In this document: positions 18,161 to 27,571 of the stretch, in pieces
How positions within the stretch are numbered: the stretch's first letter is position 1
How the letters are laid out: every line of letters begins with the position of its first letter
NCBI GenBank assembly: GCA_964632485.1
Contig: CAZWDO010000005.1
Span: 92,767-156,766 of the forward strand
DNA from: CAZWDO01 sp964632485 [NCBI: uncultured bacterium]
Lineage (GTDB): Bacteria > JAGOEH01
Direction: 5' to 3'
Length of the DNA: 64,000 bases
The notes under the pieces: model-generated
What the model was told of the DNA's origin: nothing
Database searches by the model: none
Seen by the model: the letters and a program-made list of their open reading frames with translations, nothing else
Translations under genes and position numbers: made by a program

Positions 18161-18810
18161 CCCTTTCTAATAACTATTGTAAAATCATACAGCGAATAGT
18201 CATGATAAAGGGCTACATTTTTTGAGTATCGTCGCTTACACAGATCAAAATACATGCATGGATCAGCGTAATACAATTCATGTTTTTTTTTATCCGCTTC
18301 AGAATAAGAAGTAAGCATATTAAACGCAAAACCCCTGATGCTTTTAGCGTTAATAAAATCCAGAGTATCCATAACGTATCTACGCCAAATTCTATCAGAA
18401 TAATCGAAGCGTAATCCGAATAAACCGCTCGCAAGAGAATATGTTGTGGCGAAGATATGTTCAAGTGGCTTAAATATTGCCATATTATTGTTCGGCTTCT
18501 GAATGAAACTTCTAGCAGTTTCAATCATTTTATTTGATACATCGTATCCATAATACTGAATTTTACGTTTCCTTTTATTCAAGTAGTACCACAACGCGCC
18601 ATAGCCACAACCAACATCATTTATACTAACAGTTTCCTTATAACCTGCCCGAATTACTTTTATTAACTGATCAAATCTGGTTATTTGAGCCTCAGAGCTA
18701 TTCCAACCAACTCCTCGGGGTGTTGTGGCATAATTTAATATCTGTTCGTCATTGAACGTTTTCACCTGATCCAGAATAGAAGCATACCGCGCGAAATAAT
18801 TATTTTCCAT
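18157..18810 (-). CDS. Class I SAM-dependent methyltransferase
   Basis: 217 residues. SINDVGCGYGALWYYL is the SAM-binding loop and YYGYDVSNKMIETARSFI the acidic strand. The N-terminus (YFARYASILDQVKTF, TPRGVGWNS) is of the small-molecule methyltransferase type often found in glycan clusters. ATG 18810 is 7 bp from the glycosyltransferase upstream, and the end overlaps the deacetylase-like start. Substrate unknown. Confidence 0.82.
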   Translation of the reverse strand: MENNYFARYASILDQVKTFNDEQILNYATTPRGVGWNSSEAQITRFDQLIKVIRAGYKETVSINDVGCGYGALWYYLNKRKRKIQYYGYDVSNKMIETARSFIQKPNNNMAIFKPLEHIFATTYSLASGLFGLRFDYSDRIWRRYVMDTLDFINAKSIRGFAFNMLTSYSEADKKKHELYYADPCMYFDLCKRRYSKNVALYHDYSLYDFTIVIRKG

Positions 18811-18817
18811 CTATAGC

Positions 18818-19762
18818 CTATTTATTATTCATATTTTTCAAATATGATGAATCATATACATCCTTAATGATCGTATATGGACGATGTTTAGCCTCAGAAA
18901 AAACCTTAGACAAATATATTCCTATAATTCCGATAAATGCAATAACAAGGCCACCGAGTAGCCAAATTGAGGCCATTACCGAAGTCCATCCGCTAGGAGG
19001 TTTTTCAAAAAAAAACCAAAGAATAATAAGATATCCTATAAAAAAAACCGCAATCAGTGAAATAGCAATTCCAATATAAAAAATCATAACAAGTGGAGCG
19101 CTGCTAAATGATGTTATAGAATCGACCAAGGCATTCATTTTAAGAGCAAACGTATAAGTTGTTTGACTTGATGAGTGCTTTTTAACCGGGTAGGATATCT
19201 GATCAAAACCTGTGATCAGCCATAATCCACATAAATCCATTTCCCGCTCCTCAAAACTTGTAAGAGCATCTACATAACGCCTCGACATTAATCTGGCTGT
19301 AACGAGGTTAAACGGAATTTGCAGCCCAGTTAGTGATCGGTAAGCAAGATAATAGAGTTGCCCCAAAAAGCGCTCTATTACGCCCCCGCGTCGTTTTGAT
19401 TGTACACCATAAACAACATCCACTCCGCTTTCTTTTAACCTCTCCCAAAAGAGAATCAACCACTCTGGTTCTTCTTCGAGATCAATATCTATTAAAAAAA
19501 TATAATCCCCGCTGGAATACTTCAATCCAGTCATCATCGCTTTGTCATGACCAAAATTTCGGGATAGATCTATTATTATTAAATTGTCATGCTTGTCTGC
19601 ATACTGTTTCGCGATTTGCAGGGAATTATCGGGTGAACCGTCGTTTACCAAGACTATCTCATAATCTTCCGTCAAGGTTCTTGCCACCACAGATACTCTT
19701 TCGCAGAACTCTGTAACGTAAACTTCCGATTTATAAAGTGTTGCAACTATAGATAGTTTCAT
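18818..19762 (-). CDS. Polyprenyl-phosphate glycosyltransferase (DPM1/GtrB-like)
   Basis: 314-residue inner-membrane GT2 enzyme that loads a sugar onto undecaprenyl phosphate for flipping and periplasmic transfer. N-terminal domain: SIVATLYKSEVYVTEFCERV, IVLVNDGSPDNSL, NFGHDKAMMTGLKYSSGDY and the DxD in FLIDIDLEEEPEW. The C-terminus has two transmembrane helices (about 228-250 and 262-285) ending in IGIYLSKVFSEAKHRP, the GtrB/ArnC layout. A GT-C partner could be the multi-membrane proteins at 34852 or 43354. Confidence 0.88.
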   Translation of the reverse strand: MKLSIVATLYKSEVYVTEFCERVSVVARTLTEDYEIVLVNDGSPDNSLQIAKQYADKHDNLIIIDLSRNFGHDKAMMTGLKYSSGDYIFLIDIDLEEEPEWLILFWERLKESGVDVVYGVQSKRRGGVIERFLGQLYYLAYRSLTGLQIPFNLVTARLMSRRYVDALTSFEEREMDLCGLWLITGFDQISYPVKKHSSSQTTYTFALKMNALVDSITSFSSAPLVMIFYIGIAISLIAVFFIGYLIILWFFFEKPPSGWTSVMASIWLLGGLVIAFIGIIGIYLSKVFSEAKHRPYTIIKDVYDSSYLKNMNNK

Positions 19763-19775
19763 TATTCCACCAAAT

Positions 19776-20978
19776 TCAGGTTAAATTGACGATGATATGA
19801 TCATCCATACTATCGATCTTGGAAAGCATCTCCGTGTACGTATCGAAAGTAAGAATCAAGCAACCAAGCATTTGATTACCCATTTTAAACTTCAGAACCG
19901 TATCACCCCGTGCAGCATATAGCTTTTCATCCACAATATTTTTTCTAATACTTTCAAGATATTCGATAGATTCAAGAATTCCATTACGCTTGGCATGAAT
20001 AGAATATGTCGCATAGTAATGATTTACTTCTTTAGCTAATATCACACGTCGGCCAAGAGCGACTTCCACAGTGGCTGCAATTGTATCTGCTTTATTTGCA
20101 TAGATGATCGCCTCGGGGATTCTGTTACCCCCATTTCTGGGGCCTATTTCGATCACGAAAATTTCGCCATCCAGAGTAAACATTAAATCAAAATTAAACG
20201 GGCCCTGACGCATATTCAAATCATTAAAAATGTGCTGGAGAGTGTTGACGGCTCTATCTACTAACCTTTCATCGAATATAGATGGAAAACTTTCACCGAC
20301 AGGGACAACGAAGCCTGGGCAAAAATGCTCATTTGCAAATGCATGAAATATAATCTTACCATCTTGCAGAAAACCCTCTCCACAAACTTGATATCCTGAT
20401 GGGTCTATCAACTGTTCCACAATCATATTACCACTGCGAGAAAACTCCCGCGCGTATTTTAGCGCATCATTAAGCTGCGATAGGCTATAAACTTTAGTGA
20501 CACCCTTGCAGCCGCTTGCATCTACAGGTTTGACAATTACTGGAAATTTTAAAACTTTATCCATCTTACCTTGTAATGTCTTTTTATTGATCAAATCATT
20601 ACGATCAAATAATATATTCTTCGGCGTAAAATAACCATACTTTTCTTGAAACTGTCTAAATAGCATTTTGTTCGTTAAAACACAGACAGCTTCAAGAGGA
20701 TTCCCCGGAATACCTAATTTCTCGGATATATACGCTGCTGTCGGCGTTGCCACATCACTCGCATAGCAGACCACCGCATCAATTTTCTCGTTAATAGCTA
20801 CATCTAAAACTCCTTGAAAATCAGTAGTGCTCACATTATATGATTTGTCTGCTAAACTATGGCCTGGATTATTTGGTCGGTTATCACATGTAACAATACG
20901 ATAGCCAACATTTTTTGCATATTCTATCGGCGCAAGTTGTTGGTGCGAAGCGCCTAAGAATAGTACTGTTTTTTTCAT
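19776..20978 (-). CDS. ATP-grasp carboxylate-amine ligase
   Basis: 400 residues. Order: pre-ATP-grasp Rossmann part (VLFLGASHQQLAPIEYAKN), ATP-binding lysines in KFPVIVKPVDASGCKGV, glycine loop region, and metal/ATP residues in VIEIGPRNGGNRIPE. The family joins a carboxylate to an amine or thiol via an acyl phosphate. In a cluster with WecE (amino sugar) a plausible role is to attach an amino acid or hydroxy acid to a sugar amine, but that is inference. ATG 20978. Same direction as and 13 bp from the DPM1-like enzyme. Confidence 0.85.
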   Translation of the reverse strand: MKKTVLFLGASHQQLAPIEYAKNVGYRIVTCDNRPNNPGHSLADKSYNVSTTDFQGVLDVAINEKIDAVVCYASDVATPTAAYISEKLGIPGNPLEAVCVLTNKMLFRQFQEKYGYFTPKNILFDRNDLINKKTLQGKMDKVLKFPVIVKPVDASGCKGVTKVYSLSQLNDALKYAREFSRSGNMIVEQLIDPSGYQVCGEGFLQDGKIIFHAFANEHFCPGFVVPVGESFPSIFDERLVDRAVNTLQHIFNDLNMRQGPFNFDLMFTLDGEIFVIEIGPRNGGNRIPEAIIYANKADTIAATVEVALGRRVILAKEVNHYYATYSIHAKRNGILESIEYLESIRKNIVDEKLYAARGDTVLKFKMGNQMLGCLILTFDTYTEMLSKIDSMDDHIIVNLT

Positions 20979-21102
20979 TGATAATAAATTGCTTTCATTA
21001 CTTCAAATATTACGGACAAATCAAAATTTAAATCTAAGGACAGGCTGACTTTCACCGGGTTAACGATATGTCAATAGCCATTTTTTTTATTTTTTTATAG
21101 AT

Positions 21103-21684
21103 TTACAAAGTTTCTTCTATTTCAGTGAACTCTGTCTGGGTTCCATAGCCGACATATCCAACCCGTTTTATTTCAGAAATCGGCTGCTTTAGTTTGGATC
21201 TCAAGGTCATGCCGTTTATTATCGCGGTTACTTCCTGTTTCTTTAGATCAATTTCAAGTTCAATGGAGAAAATCCCGTTTGCATCAAAATCAACATTTTT
21301 CTCAGTTTGCAACTCCACTGCATTGCCGCCGAGCTGATACGTCCGGGCGCCAATCCATACACCGGCATTTATTGTCTGCCCCTGGCTTGCGACTGCCTGA
21401 ATAAAACCATTACGTTTACCTGATTGCTGATGGGATTTTAGTTTAATTTTAAAGACGGCTTTATCTGTATATATTTTGCGCGTATTTCTCATTGCCTTAA
21501 AATCAGTACTATCCGATTTAAGAACATAGCCAATCCCACCGCTGGACATTTCTCCCTTGAGAACTTCATATTGCCCAAATTTCTCTGTTTCCGCAGCCGG
21601 TTGTTTAGCTTCTTTATTGTCTTTGTTACAGGACATAACACACACCAGAAGCATCGAAGAAAACATAACAATTAACTTTTTCAT
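21103..21684 (-). CDS. Lipoprotein with a beta-rich module shared with the 34852 membrane protein
   Basis: 193 residues. Start ATG 21684 has AAAGGA 5 nt upstream; an ATG 15 nt earlier lacks one. Lipobox VCVMSC ends the signal sequence, then a charged linker and, from about residue 40, a 155-residue module (YEVLKGEMSSGGIGYVLK, NGFIQAVASQGQ, GVWIGARTYQLGG, EIDLKKQEVTAIINGM). The alternation looks like a jelly-roll carbohydrate-binding or LamG-type sandwich. The same module, about 75 percent identical, ends the membrane protein at 34852. Probably outer-membrane or periplasmic and glycan-binding; function unproven. Only lipoprotein in the cluster. Confidence 0.72.
   Translation of the reverse strand: MKKLIVMFSSMLLVCVMSCNKDNKEAKQPAAETEKFGQYEVLKGEMSSGGIGYVLKSDSTDFKAMRNTRKIYTDKAVFKIKLKSHQQSGKRNGFIQAVASQGQTINAGVWIGARTYQLGGNAVELQTEKNVDFDANGIFSIELEIDLKKQEVTAIINGMTLRSKLKQPISEIKRVGYVGYGTQTEFTEIEETL
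21109..21575 (-). repeat. Duplicated module, copy in the lipoprotein
   Basis: DNA matches 34862-35333 closely in the same orientation, with long identical stretches such as CTTCTATTTCAGTGAACTCT near the 3' end of both genes, indicating recent duplication or recombination rather than ancient homology. Confidence 0.8.
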
Positions 21685-21725
21685 GTCAATCCTTTCCATA
21701 TTATTATAGTCTGAGAAGCAAAATT

Positions 21726-23249
21726 TTATTTACCATTATCATATTTTTTAATTTTCTTAAATAATCTTTTTAAAATTGATGCGGGGAATACTATTATTTT
21801 GCCTACTCTATAAGAATAACTATTTTTGATTTCCTTTAGTTGCTGATCCTTCTGATTTATTTTCACTGCTCTGTTGTTCATTTGTTCGTCTTTCTGTCTT
21901 AGCAGGCTATCATTTTTTTTGGTCTGCTCGTTTATCCGCTGAATTTGCTGATCCATCTGCTGAATTTGACTTTCTTTGCTTTGTATTACCTGATCTTTAT
22001 CCTGTATTTGCTGATCCTTCTGGTTTATGATCACTGCCCTATTGTCCAGTTGTTCGTCTTTCTGCCTTAGCAAGGCATCCTTATTTTTGATCTGTTCTTT
22101 TATCTGCTGAATTTGTCGACCCATCTGCTGGATTTGGCTTTCTTTGCTTTGTATTACCTGATCTTTATCCCGCAACTCATGATCTTTCTGGTGAAGGAAA
22201 CTATTTTTATTTTGTATTTCTTGATCTTGTTCATGTAAACGCTGATCCATCTGTCTGATATGTTCGTTTTTCTGTCGAAGCTGTGAATCTCTCTGTTGAA
22301 GCTGTAGCTGAAGCAATTTTTTTTCCAGAAAAGCGTCGCGGGTATTATCAAGAAGCGCAAATAAACTAACAGATGTTTTATCTATATCTACCACAGGTTC
22401 GTTATCTAGCAGCACCTCATCAAGTGAACTAAAGGAATATCCCATTCTATTAATTCTATCCTCACCCAGATAATTGAGATATTCTCTCATAACACGCCAA
22501 ACCTGAGGGTTTTTTAGATACTGTGTCCATTTATCAGAATGCAAAGCATCTGGCTTGCCTTTCTCGTATACTGTCTTTTGATCGCCATATTGCCATTTGG
22601 GTAAGCCACTGTTACCATATCCAATCATATTTTGATCATACATGATTCCTATATAATCACACACTTTTTTGATCTCGAATTCAGGATTAGCGAGGATATC
22701 TTCATACTGAATACGGAATCCGGCATCACCAAGTTGCGTAATAGCTTTCAACAAGCATCCCGGAGCATGAAGCAGATCTGATTTGAATCGACTGAGCGTA
22801 AACCAATCCTGCTTGATCCATGTGTCCACTACTGACATCAGAACCGCCAGAGGATTTCTGATAAGTATTATATATTTTGCATCAGGGAATAAATCATAAA
22901 GTTCGTTAATAATAAAATAGTAACGGGGAGTCTTATCTAAAAAAAACTTTTTCCCAGTCGGCTCGAGCAGTCGATCATAAAGCGATCCATACATCTGCCG
23001 CATTTTTTCACAATATTCAGTACGGCCATTATCTATTTGACTAAGAAACTCGCTCAACCCACGAATAGCAAGATCAACTGAATACTCGGTTTCAATGCCA
23101 GTAGTTTTCATGGAATAAAGAGGATGCAGCATCACCCAAGGTTCAGAGGTTGTATATATTTGCGAATGCGAACCAAGGATTCGCTGCAACATGGTTGACC
23201 CTGCCCGGGGCTGGGATATAAGGAAGATGAGATTCTTGCCTGTCTTCAT
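21726..23249 (-). CDS. Sulfotransferase with long C-terminal coiled coil
   Basis: About 507 residues. Residues 1-310 are a sulfotransferase: LISQPRAGSTMLQRIL (phosphosulfate loop), FLDKTPRYYFI, KYIILIRNPLAVLMSVVD (3'-phosphate site). Residues about 320-480 are an almost uninterrupted glutamine-, lysine- and aspartate-rich heptad coiled coil (RQKDEQ, QQMDQQIQ), containing two tandem 56-residue repeats. The end SYSYRVGKIIVFPASILKRL resembles the closing motif of some surface-glycan glycosyltransferases and may bind membrane. The coiled coil could measure chain length or assemble the sulfotransferases, by analogy with chain-length regulators of O-antigen synthesis. ATG 23249; TTG 23258 possible. 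Confidence 0.83.
   Translation of the reverse strand: MKTGKNLIFLISQPRAGSTMLQRILGSHSQIYTTSEPWVMLHPLYSMKTTGIETEYSVDLAIRGLSEFLSQIDNGRTEYCEKMRQMYGSLYDRLLEPTGKKFFLDKTPRYYFIINELYDLFPDAKYIILIRNPLAVLMSVVDTWIKQDWFTLSRFKSDLLHAPGCLLKAITQLGDAGFRIQYEDILANPEFEIKKVCDYIGIMYDQNMIGYGNSGLPKWQYGDQKTVYEKGKPDALHSDKWTQYLKNPQVWRVMREYLNYLGEDRINRMGYSFSSLDEVLLDNEPVVDIDKTSVSLFALLDNTRDAFLEKKLLQLQLQQRDSQLRQKNEHIRQMDQRLHEQDQEIQNKNSFLHQKDHELRDKDQVIQSKESQIQQMGRQIQQIKEQIKNKDALLRQKDEQLDNRAVIINQKDQQIQDKDQVIQSKESQIQQMDQQIQRINEQTKKNDSLLRQKDEQMNNRAVKINQKDQQLKEIKNSYSYRVGKIIVFPASILKRLFKKIKKYDNGK
21845..22180 (-). repeat. Two tandem 168-bp repeats inside the sulfotransferase coiled coil
   Basis: Copies 21845-22012 and 22013-22180, each 56 codons, exactly eight heptads; a decayed partial copy follows at 22181. 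Slippage or unequal recombination would lengthen or shorten the coiled coil by whole heptads without shifting the frame. Confidence 0.85.
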
Positions 23250-23448
23250 TTTATTCAAGTGACTTTAAAATCTTGATTTAGATATGTTTATATATTCTTT
23301 ATAAAACATTAAATCACGTATGGATCCCGCTAAAAGCATTAAAGCTTAGCAAAACATGTTTTAAAATAAGTTATTGACATATTATCCCGGAATTATCATG
23401 TTTTGAAAGCCCTCTTTAGATAAAGTGTTGCAACATATTTTCGGTTCA

Positions 23449-24510
23449 TCATAGCCGGTTACGGGCGCTTTCAAAAAGCTGTAATAAAATATCAGACAAT
23501 GTAAAACGATATTTCCAATGAGGATAATGACGCCGAAACTTGCGCACATCGCTGATATACCAAACATGATCGCCGCTTCGCGCATGATCGAGATAAGTTA
23601 CATCCATGCTCTTGCCGACGATTTCTTCGCACATCGCAATGGCCTCTAGCATAGAACAGTGGCTGTAACGGCTGCCACCGACATTGTAGACTTCACCGGA
23701 TTGCGGCGCTAAATAAAACTGCCAGAACATATTAACCAGGTCATAACTATGGATATTATCCCGCACTTGTTTGCCTTTGTAACCAAAAATCTTATAAGGC
23801 TGCCCGGTTATAGCGCACTTCATCAGAAAGGATAAAAAACCATGTAGCATTGTACCTGAATGATTGGGGCCGGTCAGACAGCCACAGCGAAAAATTCCAG
23901 TTTTCAGTCCAAAATATCGGCCATACTCCTGAGTGATCACATCGGCTGCCAACTTGGAGGCTCCAAAAATGGAATGCATGGTTTGATCGATACTCATTTG
24001 CTCATCAATGCCTTGTTCAGCATAAGGATGCGCAGGATCAATTTCCCATCGCGTTTCTTTTTCAATAAGCGGCAGGAAGTTGGGTGTGTCTCCGTAAACC
24101 TTATTAGTGGAAGTAAAAATAAAAACTGCATCCGGGCAATATTTACGGGTCGCTTCCAACAGAGTCAACGTGCCTCCGGCATTGACCGAAAAATCAATGT
24201 GCGGATCATTGAACGCCCAATCATGAGAAGGCTGTGCAGCGGTATGCGCCACCAGCCTTATATCGCTGTTATATTCGGAAAAAAGAGCTTCCATGGCCGC
24301 CCGATCACGAATGTCGTCATCCAGATGACGGTATGCGGACACCTCTGCCATTAAGCGTTGCTTTTGCCATAAAGTGGAGGCATCGTTACCGAAAAAAAAG
24401 CGCCGCATATCATTGTCCACACCGACAACCTGAAAACCCTTTTGCGCCAAAAACCTGACCAATTCTGATCCGACCAATCCGGACGAGCCGGTCACGATGG
24501 CTATTTTCAT
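23449..24510 (-). CDS. NAD-dependent sugar-nucleotide epimerase, CDP-paratose 2-epimerase-like
   Basis: 353-residue extended short-chain dehydrogenase. [14 protein letters not shown] is the NAD loop; [32 protein letters not shown] (replacing the common YxxxK region), [13 protein letters not shown] and [17 protein letters not shown] are the blocks typical of the CDP-paratose 2-epimerase (tyvelose) group. So it likely makes a 2-epimeric deoxysugar nucleotide, though relatives act on other sugars. ATG 24510 with GGAGTG upstream. GC content is like the host flanks rather than the AT-rich sulfotransferase genes. No other CDP-dideoxysugar gene is in the window, which weakens a strict tyvelose assignment. 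Confidence 0.82.
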   Translation of the reverse strand: MKIAIVTGSSGLVGSELVRFLAQKGFQVVGVDNDMRRFFFGNDASTLWQKQRLMAEVSAYRHLDDDIRDRAAMEALFSEYNSDIRLVAHTAAQPSHDWAFNDPHIDFSVNAGGTLTLLEATRKYCPDAVFIFTSTNKVYGDTPNFLPLIEKETRWEIDPAHPYAEQGIDEQMSIDQTMHSIFGASKLAADVITQEYGRYFGLKTGIFRCGCLTGPNHSGTMLHGFLSFLMKCAITGQPYKIFGYKGKQVRDNIHSYDLVNMFWQFYLAPQSGEVYNVGGSRYSHCSMLEAIAMCEEIVGKSMDVTYLDHARSGDHVWYISDVRKFRRHYPHWKYRFTLSDILLQLFESARNRL

Positions 24511-24746
24511 TGTATCACTCCAAAACTTGATGCCGTTTTATTTCTGTTGTACGACCTTTAAATTATCAAAAATTTGTTCAGGATTTCATTTTCTCAACAG
24601 CGTGTGAATGAAGTGTCCATAAAAAGATCAAGTCAGCGAATAACCTTCAAATATAATGCCATAATGATTTACAATAGAAAATGCGCTCGAGGTTGGCAGT
24701 AATAAAATGCTAATTATTTATTGTCGTTGCTAATCCTATTGGATTT

Positions 24747-27554
24747 TCACCTGTTAAAGTACTTCCAGACTTCATCCACTCCGATCATGTTGAATGGAGG
24801 TTTTCGAAGAAAATCTCTATCACTATGAAAATGACCACTATTTGCGCCCAGACCGCAGTTGTAAACCACTCTTTCGGAAGTCTTACAATGAGACATTCCG
24901 AGAATGGCAGATAAAAGAGCGGTGGTACTATCCCAACTGAATTGCCTGTTAAGCACTTTGATTACATCCCGCCCTGGCGTTACATCAAGCCTGGCAATGA
25001 CTTCAGTGGTAAGCGCCGTAGCTGTCCATTTCAAATATTCCGGCTCTGGCAACATGAACAGCGACTTCAATTGTAATAGAACCGGCATCAGTTTCTTTTG
25101 GGTCGTCGCCCAGCCCCACCCCTGGAACCGAGAAAAAACTTTGCCTTCATTCGGTACTTCAAAATGATGACCATAAACCGAATAGACTGATGGGTCATTC
25201 TCTATTTCTGCCAGGTGATCCAGGAATAGTCTGATGGCATTGTTTGTAGGAAAGCAATCATCCTCCAGGATAATGATTTTTTCATACTGCCGCGCCATAA
25301 ACGACAGGCCGTCAATCATGAGCTTATCAATGCCCAAATGTCCTACATGAAATTGCCAGTAAGCCTGTGGATAATCAACCTCCAAGCCTTGACAACCATC
25401 TACCTCTTCCTTTAGTTCCGGGGTATACGAATACCCGTCGATCCATACATGTGTGAGCGGCAAAATGTTCTGGCGTTTCAAACTCTCCAGCACACTCTGC
25501 AGGTGCTGTTTACGGCGATAACCAAAAACGATTATTCCGAATTGTTTTAACATCTGTCCGGAGCGCGTGAACGATAAATTATCAGAAAAGTTAATTACAT
25601 GCCCAGAATTTTTATTTAATCCGTTGTAATCTAACTGGTTGCAAACAGCCAGATCAGGGGCAACTTTATCTTTCTCGCGCAGCAAAAATTCCGTCAGCAT
25701 TCCAAGCTCAAAAAAAATATTTAGATTCTTGAACTCCAGTAAATAATTCTCCGGGTAAGGATATTTCTCCTTATCGCGTCTCAATAGCGCTAAATTAAAC
25801 TCTTCCATCGCTTTCTTGAGCAAAACCGGCAAATCATGCAGATTCTTTCCTAAACAGGCAGATTCCCAAATATCCAGTCCGTCTGCACCAGCCTGGTACT
25901 TGGCTAGTAGGTAATAGGCAAGGCTTTTTTTATAGTCCGGAAGGATATCAGATACCAGCAGTTCGCGCGAATAGAAAACAGTTTTTTTTTCCTTCAACGC
26001 GCGAAAAACCAGTTGTGTTTCTTCATGATAGCCGAGATGATCTCCCTTCATACCAAATCGCGAGTCGAATCCCCCATATTCCAGCAGCAATTCTTTGCGG
26101 AAAAAAATATTAGTGCCAATAATAAAGCCCTTTTCAAGCCAACCGGTCTCCCCCATATCCCCGCGAATGCCGTATTCCTGTTTAAACCAAACCGGCTCTT
26201 CGCCATTTAGGATTGGATACACCGGTCCACCGAAGATGTCCGGCCTTTTTTCCGCGATAATTCGCAAGGCTTCTTCAAGCCAATGGCTATCAGCGATGGA
26301 ATCATCATCCATGAACGCAATATATTCGGCCCGGGCTTTAGATAGTCCCATGTTTCTGGCCAGGCTCAACCCCTGATTGGGTTCCCGATAATATTTGAAA
26401 TTGGCATATTTTTTTGTGAACCCAGCGCAGAGATCAGGTGTCCGGTCGGAGGAGTTATTGTCTATCATGAGCACTTCGTAGGAATCGTTAGATATTGTCT
26501 GGTCTGCCAGTGCTTGCAAACAATCAGACAATAGTCTTTCGCGGTTGAATGTGCAGACAATAACCGATATCATCGGCACGACGTTCCCCGTGGTTACAGA
26601 GTGACCGGCTACAGCTCCTTCCGCCAATCTTTTACTTACATTTTTCAGATTATCAGCGTGAAAAAAATAGTGGGACAGTGTCGGGAATAGCTGGTGCTTT
26701 TCTAACACTGCCCGCCGCGCCTCGGAGATTGCCGCTAACCTCTTTTCCCATGGATCATCACGTAAAATACGCAAAATAATTTCAATGGCCTGGCCGGGGT
26801 TGCCAATATCGATATTGATAAATGATCCAGCCGGGAAATACTCCTCCAAATTTGTACAGCCGAAATAAATCGGCATAGTCCAGGCCAGGAAACAATCGGC
26901 CAGTTTTTCCGTCCAGTAATCGGGACCGCTGAAATTCTCGATAGCCAGCGAATACTTATATGGGGCAAGCCCTGCCCACTTGTCTTCAACCATGCAGAAC
27001 CCCAGTTGCTGTTGCTCGATCGCATTTTTTCTGCGGGCTTCCGGATTGACAATGTGATGAACCTGTGTGCCCAGTAAATCCAGAGCAGCAATATTCCCAG
27101 ATATGGCCCTCAAAAAATCCATGCGTCTCCGGTGGCCGGGCAGTATATCTTTAGTGCTGGTAATCCAGGACAGAAGAGCTGTCTTGGGGGAAATCGCCGT
27201 TCGCGTCAGAAAATCATAGTCGCGATTGATGTGCCAGGGCACTAAAGGATGACTTCGAACATATTTCACCCCGCTACATTCTGGATCACAAGTGAATGTT
27301 TTTATCGAGTAGGAGGGATTAACATGCCATTTCTTAAAAAATTCTGTGGGCGGTTCCTGCACTACGCGAAAAACCCTCTCTGGCGGAAAGGGAATCTCCT
27401 CTCCTGCCCCCAGGTTATTCAAGATAACGCAAAAATCGCAATCCTGCGTCTTCTCTTCTGTGAATTGGACATCCTGCCATATTCCCGTTCGCCCCGGCGT
27501 TTGCTGAAGCAAATCCGGCCATTTCCAGTTCCGTATTATTCTTACATGTTTCAT
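24747..27554 (-). CDS. Three-domain glycosyltransferase: GT10-like + GT2 + GNT-I-like
   Basis: 935 residues in three catalytic-looking parts. About 1-300: fucosyltransferase GT10 type, with the donor motif YKYSLAIENFSGPDYWTEKL (199-218) followed by FLAWTMPIYFGCTN. About 327-560: GT2, with SVIVCTFNRERLL, MIDNNSSDRT, IAFMDDDSIADSHW and the late HEE motif in GYHEETQLVF. About 675-935: another GT-A-like domain, with GIIVFGYRRKQHLQSVLESL and the acidic IILEDDCFPTN, similar in layout to GNT-I (GT13)-like enzymes. A GDP-fucose synthase lies in the same run (37121), so the GT10 part has a matching donor. The order suggests one polypeptide adds two or three successive sugars. ATG 27554. No membrane span. 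Confidence 0.83.
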   Translation of the reverse strand: MKHVRIIRNWKWPDLLQQTPGRTGIWQDVQFTEEKTQDCDFCVILNNLGAGEEIPFPPERVFRVVQEPPTEFFKKWHVNPSYSIKTFTCDPECSGVKYVRSHPLVPWHINRDYDFLTRTAISPKTALLSWITSTKDILPGHRRRMDFLRAISGNIAALDLLGTQVHHIVNPEARRKNAIEQQQLGFCMVEDKWAGLAPYKYSLAIENFSGPDYWTEKLADCFLAWTMPIYFGCTNLEEYFPAGSFINIDIGNPGQAIEIILRILRDDPWEKRLAAISEARRAVLEKHQLFPTLSHYFFHADNLKNVSKRLAEGAVAGHSVTTGNVVPMISVIVCTFNRERLLSDCLQALADQTISNDSYEVLMIDNNSSDRTPDLCAGFTKKYANFKYYREPNQGLSLARNMGLSKARAEYIAFMDDDSIADSHWLEEALRIIAEKRPDIFGGPVYPILNGEEPVWFKQEYGIRGDMGETGWLEKGFIIGTNIFFRKELLLEYGGFDSRFGMKGDHLGYHEETQLVFRALKEKKTVFYSRELLVSDILPDYKKSLAYYLLAKYQAGADGLDIWESACLGKNLHDLPVLLKKAMEEFNLALLRRDKEKYPYPENYLLEFKNLNIFFELGMLTEFLLREKDKVAPDLAVCNQLDYNGLNKNSGHVINFSDNLSFTRSGQMLKQFGIIVFGYRRKQHLQSVLESLKRQNILPLTHVWIDGYSYTPELKEEVDGCQGLEVDYPQAYWQFHVGHLGIDKLMIDGLSFMARQYEKIIILEDDCFPTNNAIRLFLDHLAEIENDPSVYSVYGHHFEVPNEGKVFSRFQGWGWATTQKKLMPVLLQLKSLFMLPEPEYLKWTATALTTEVIARLDVTPGRDVIKVLNRQFSWDSTTALLSAILGMSHCKTSERVVYNCGLGANSGHFHSDRDFLRKPPFNMIGVDEVWKYFNR

Positions 27555-27571
27555 AATATATAGGTATGTTA

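Noticed and set aside
23860-24354. 164-codon plus-strand open frame opposite the epimerase
   Set aside because: Antisense shadow of the conserved epimerase.
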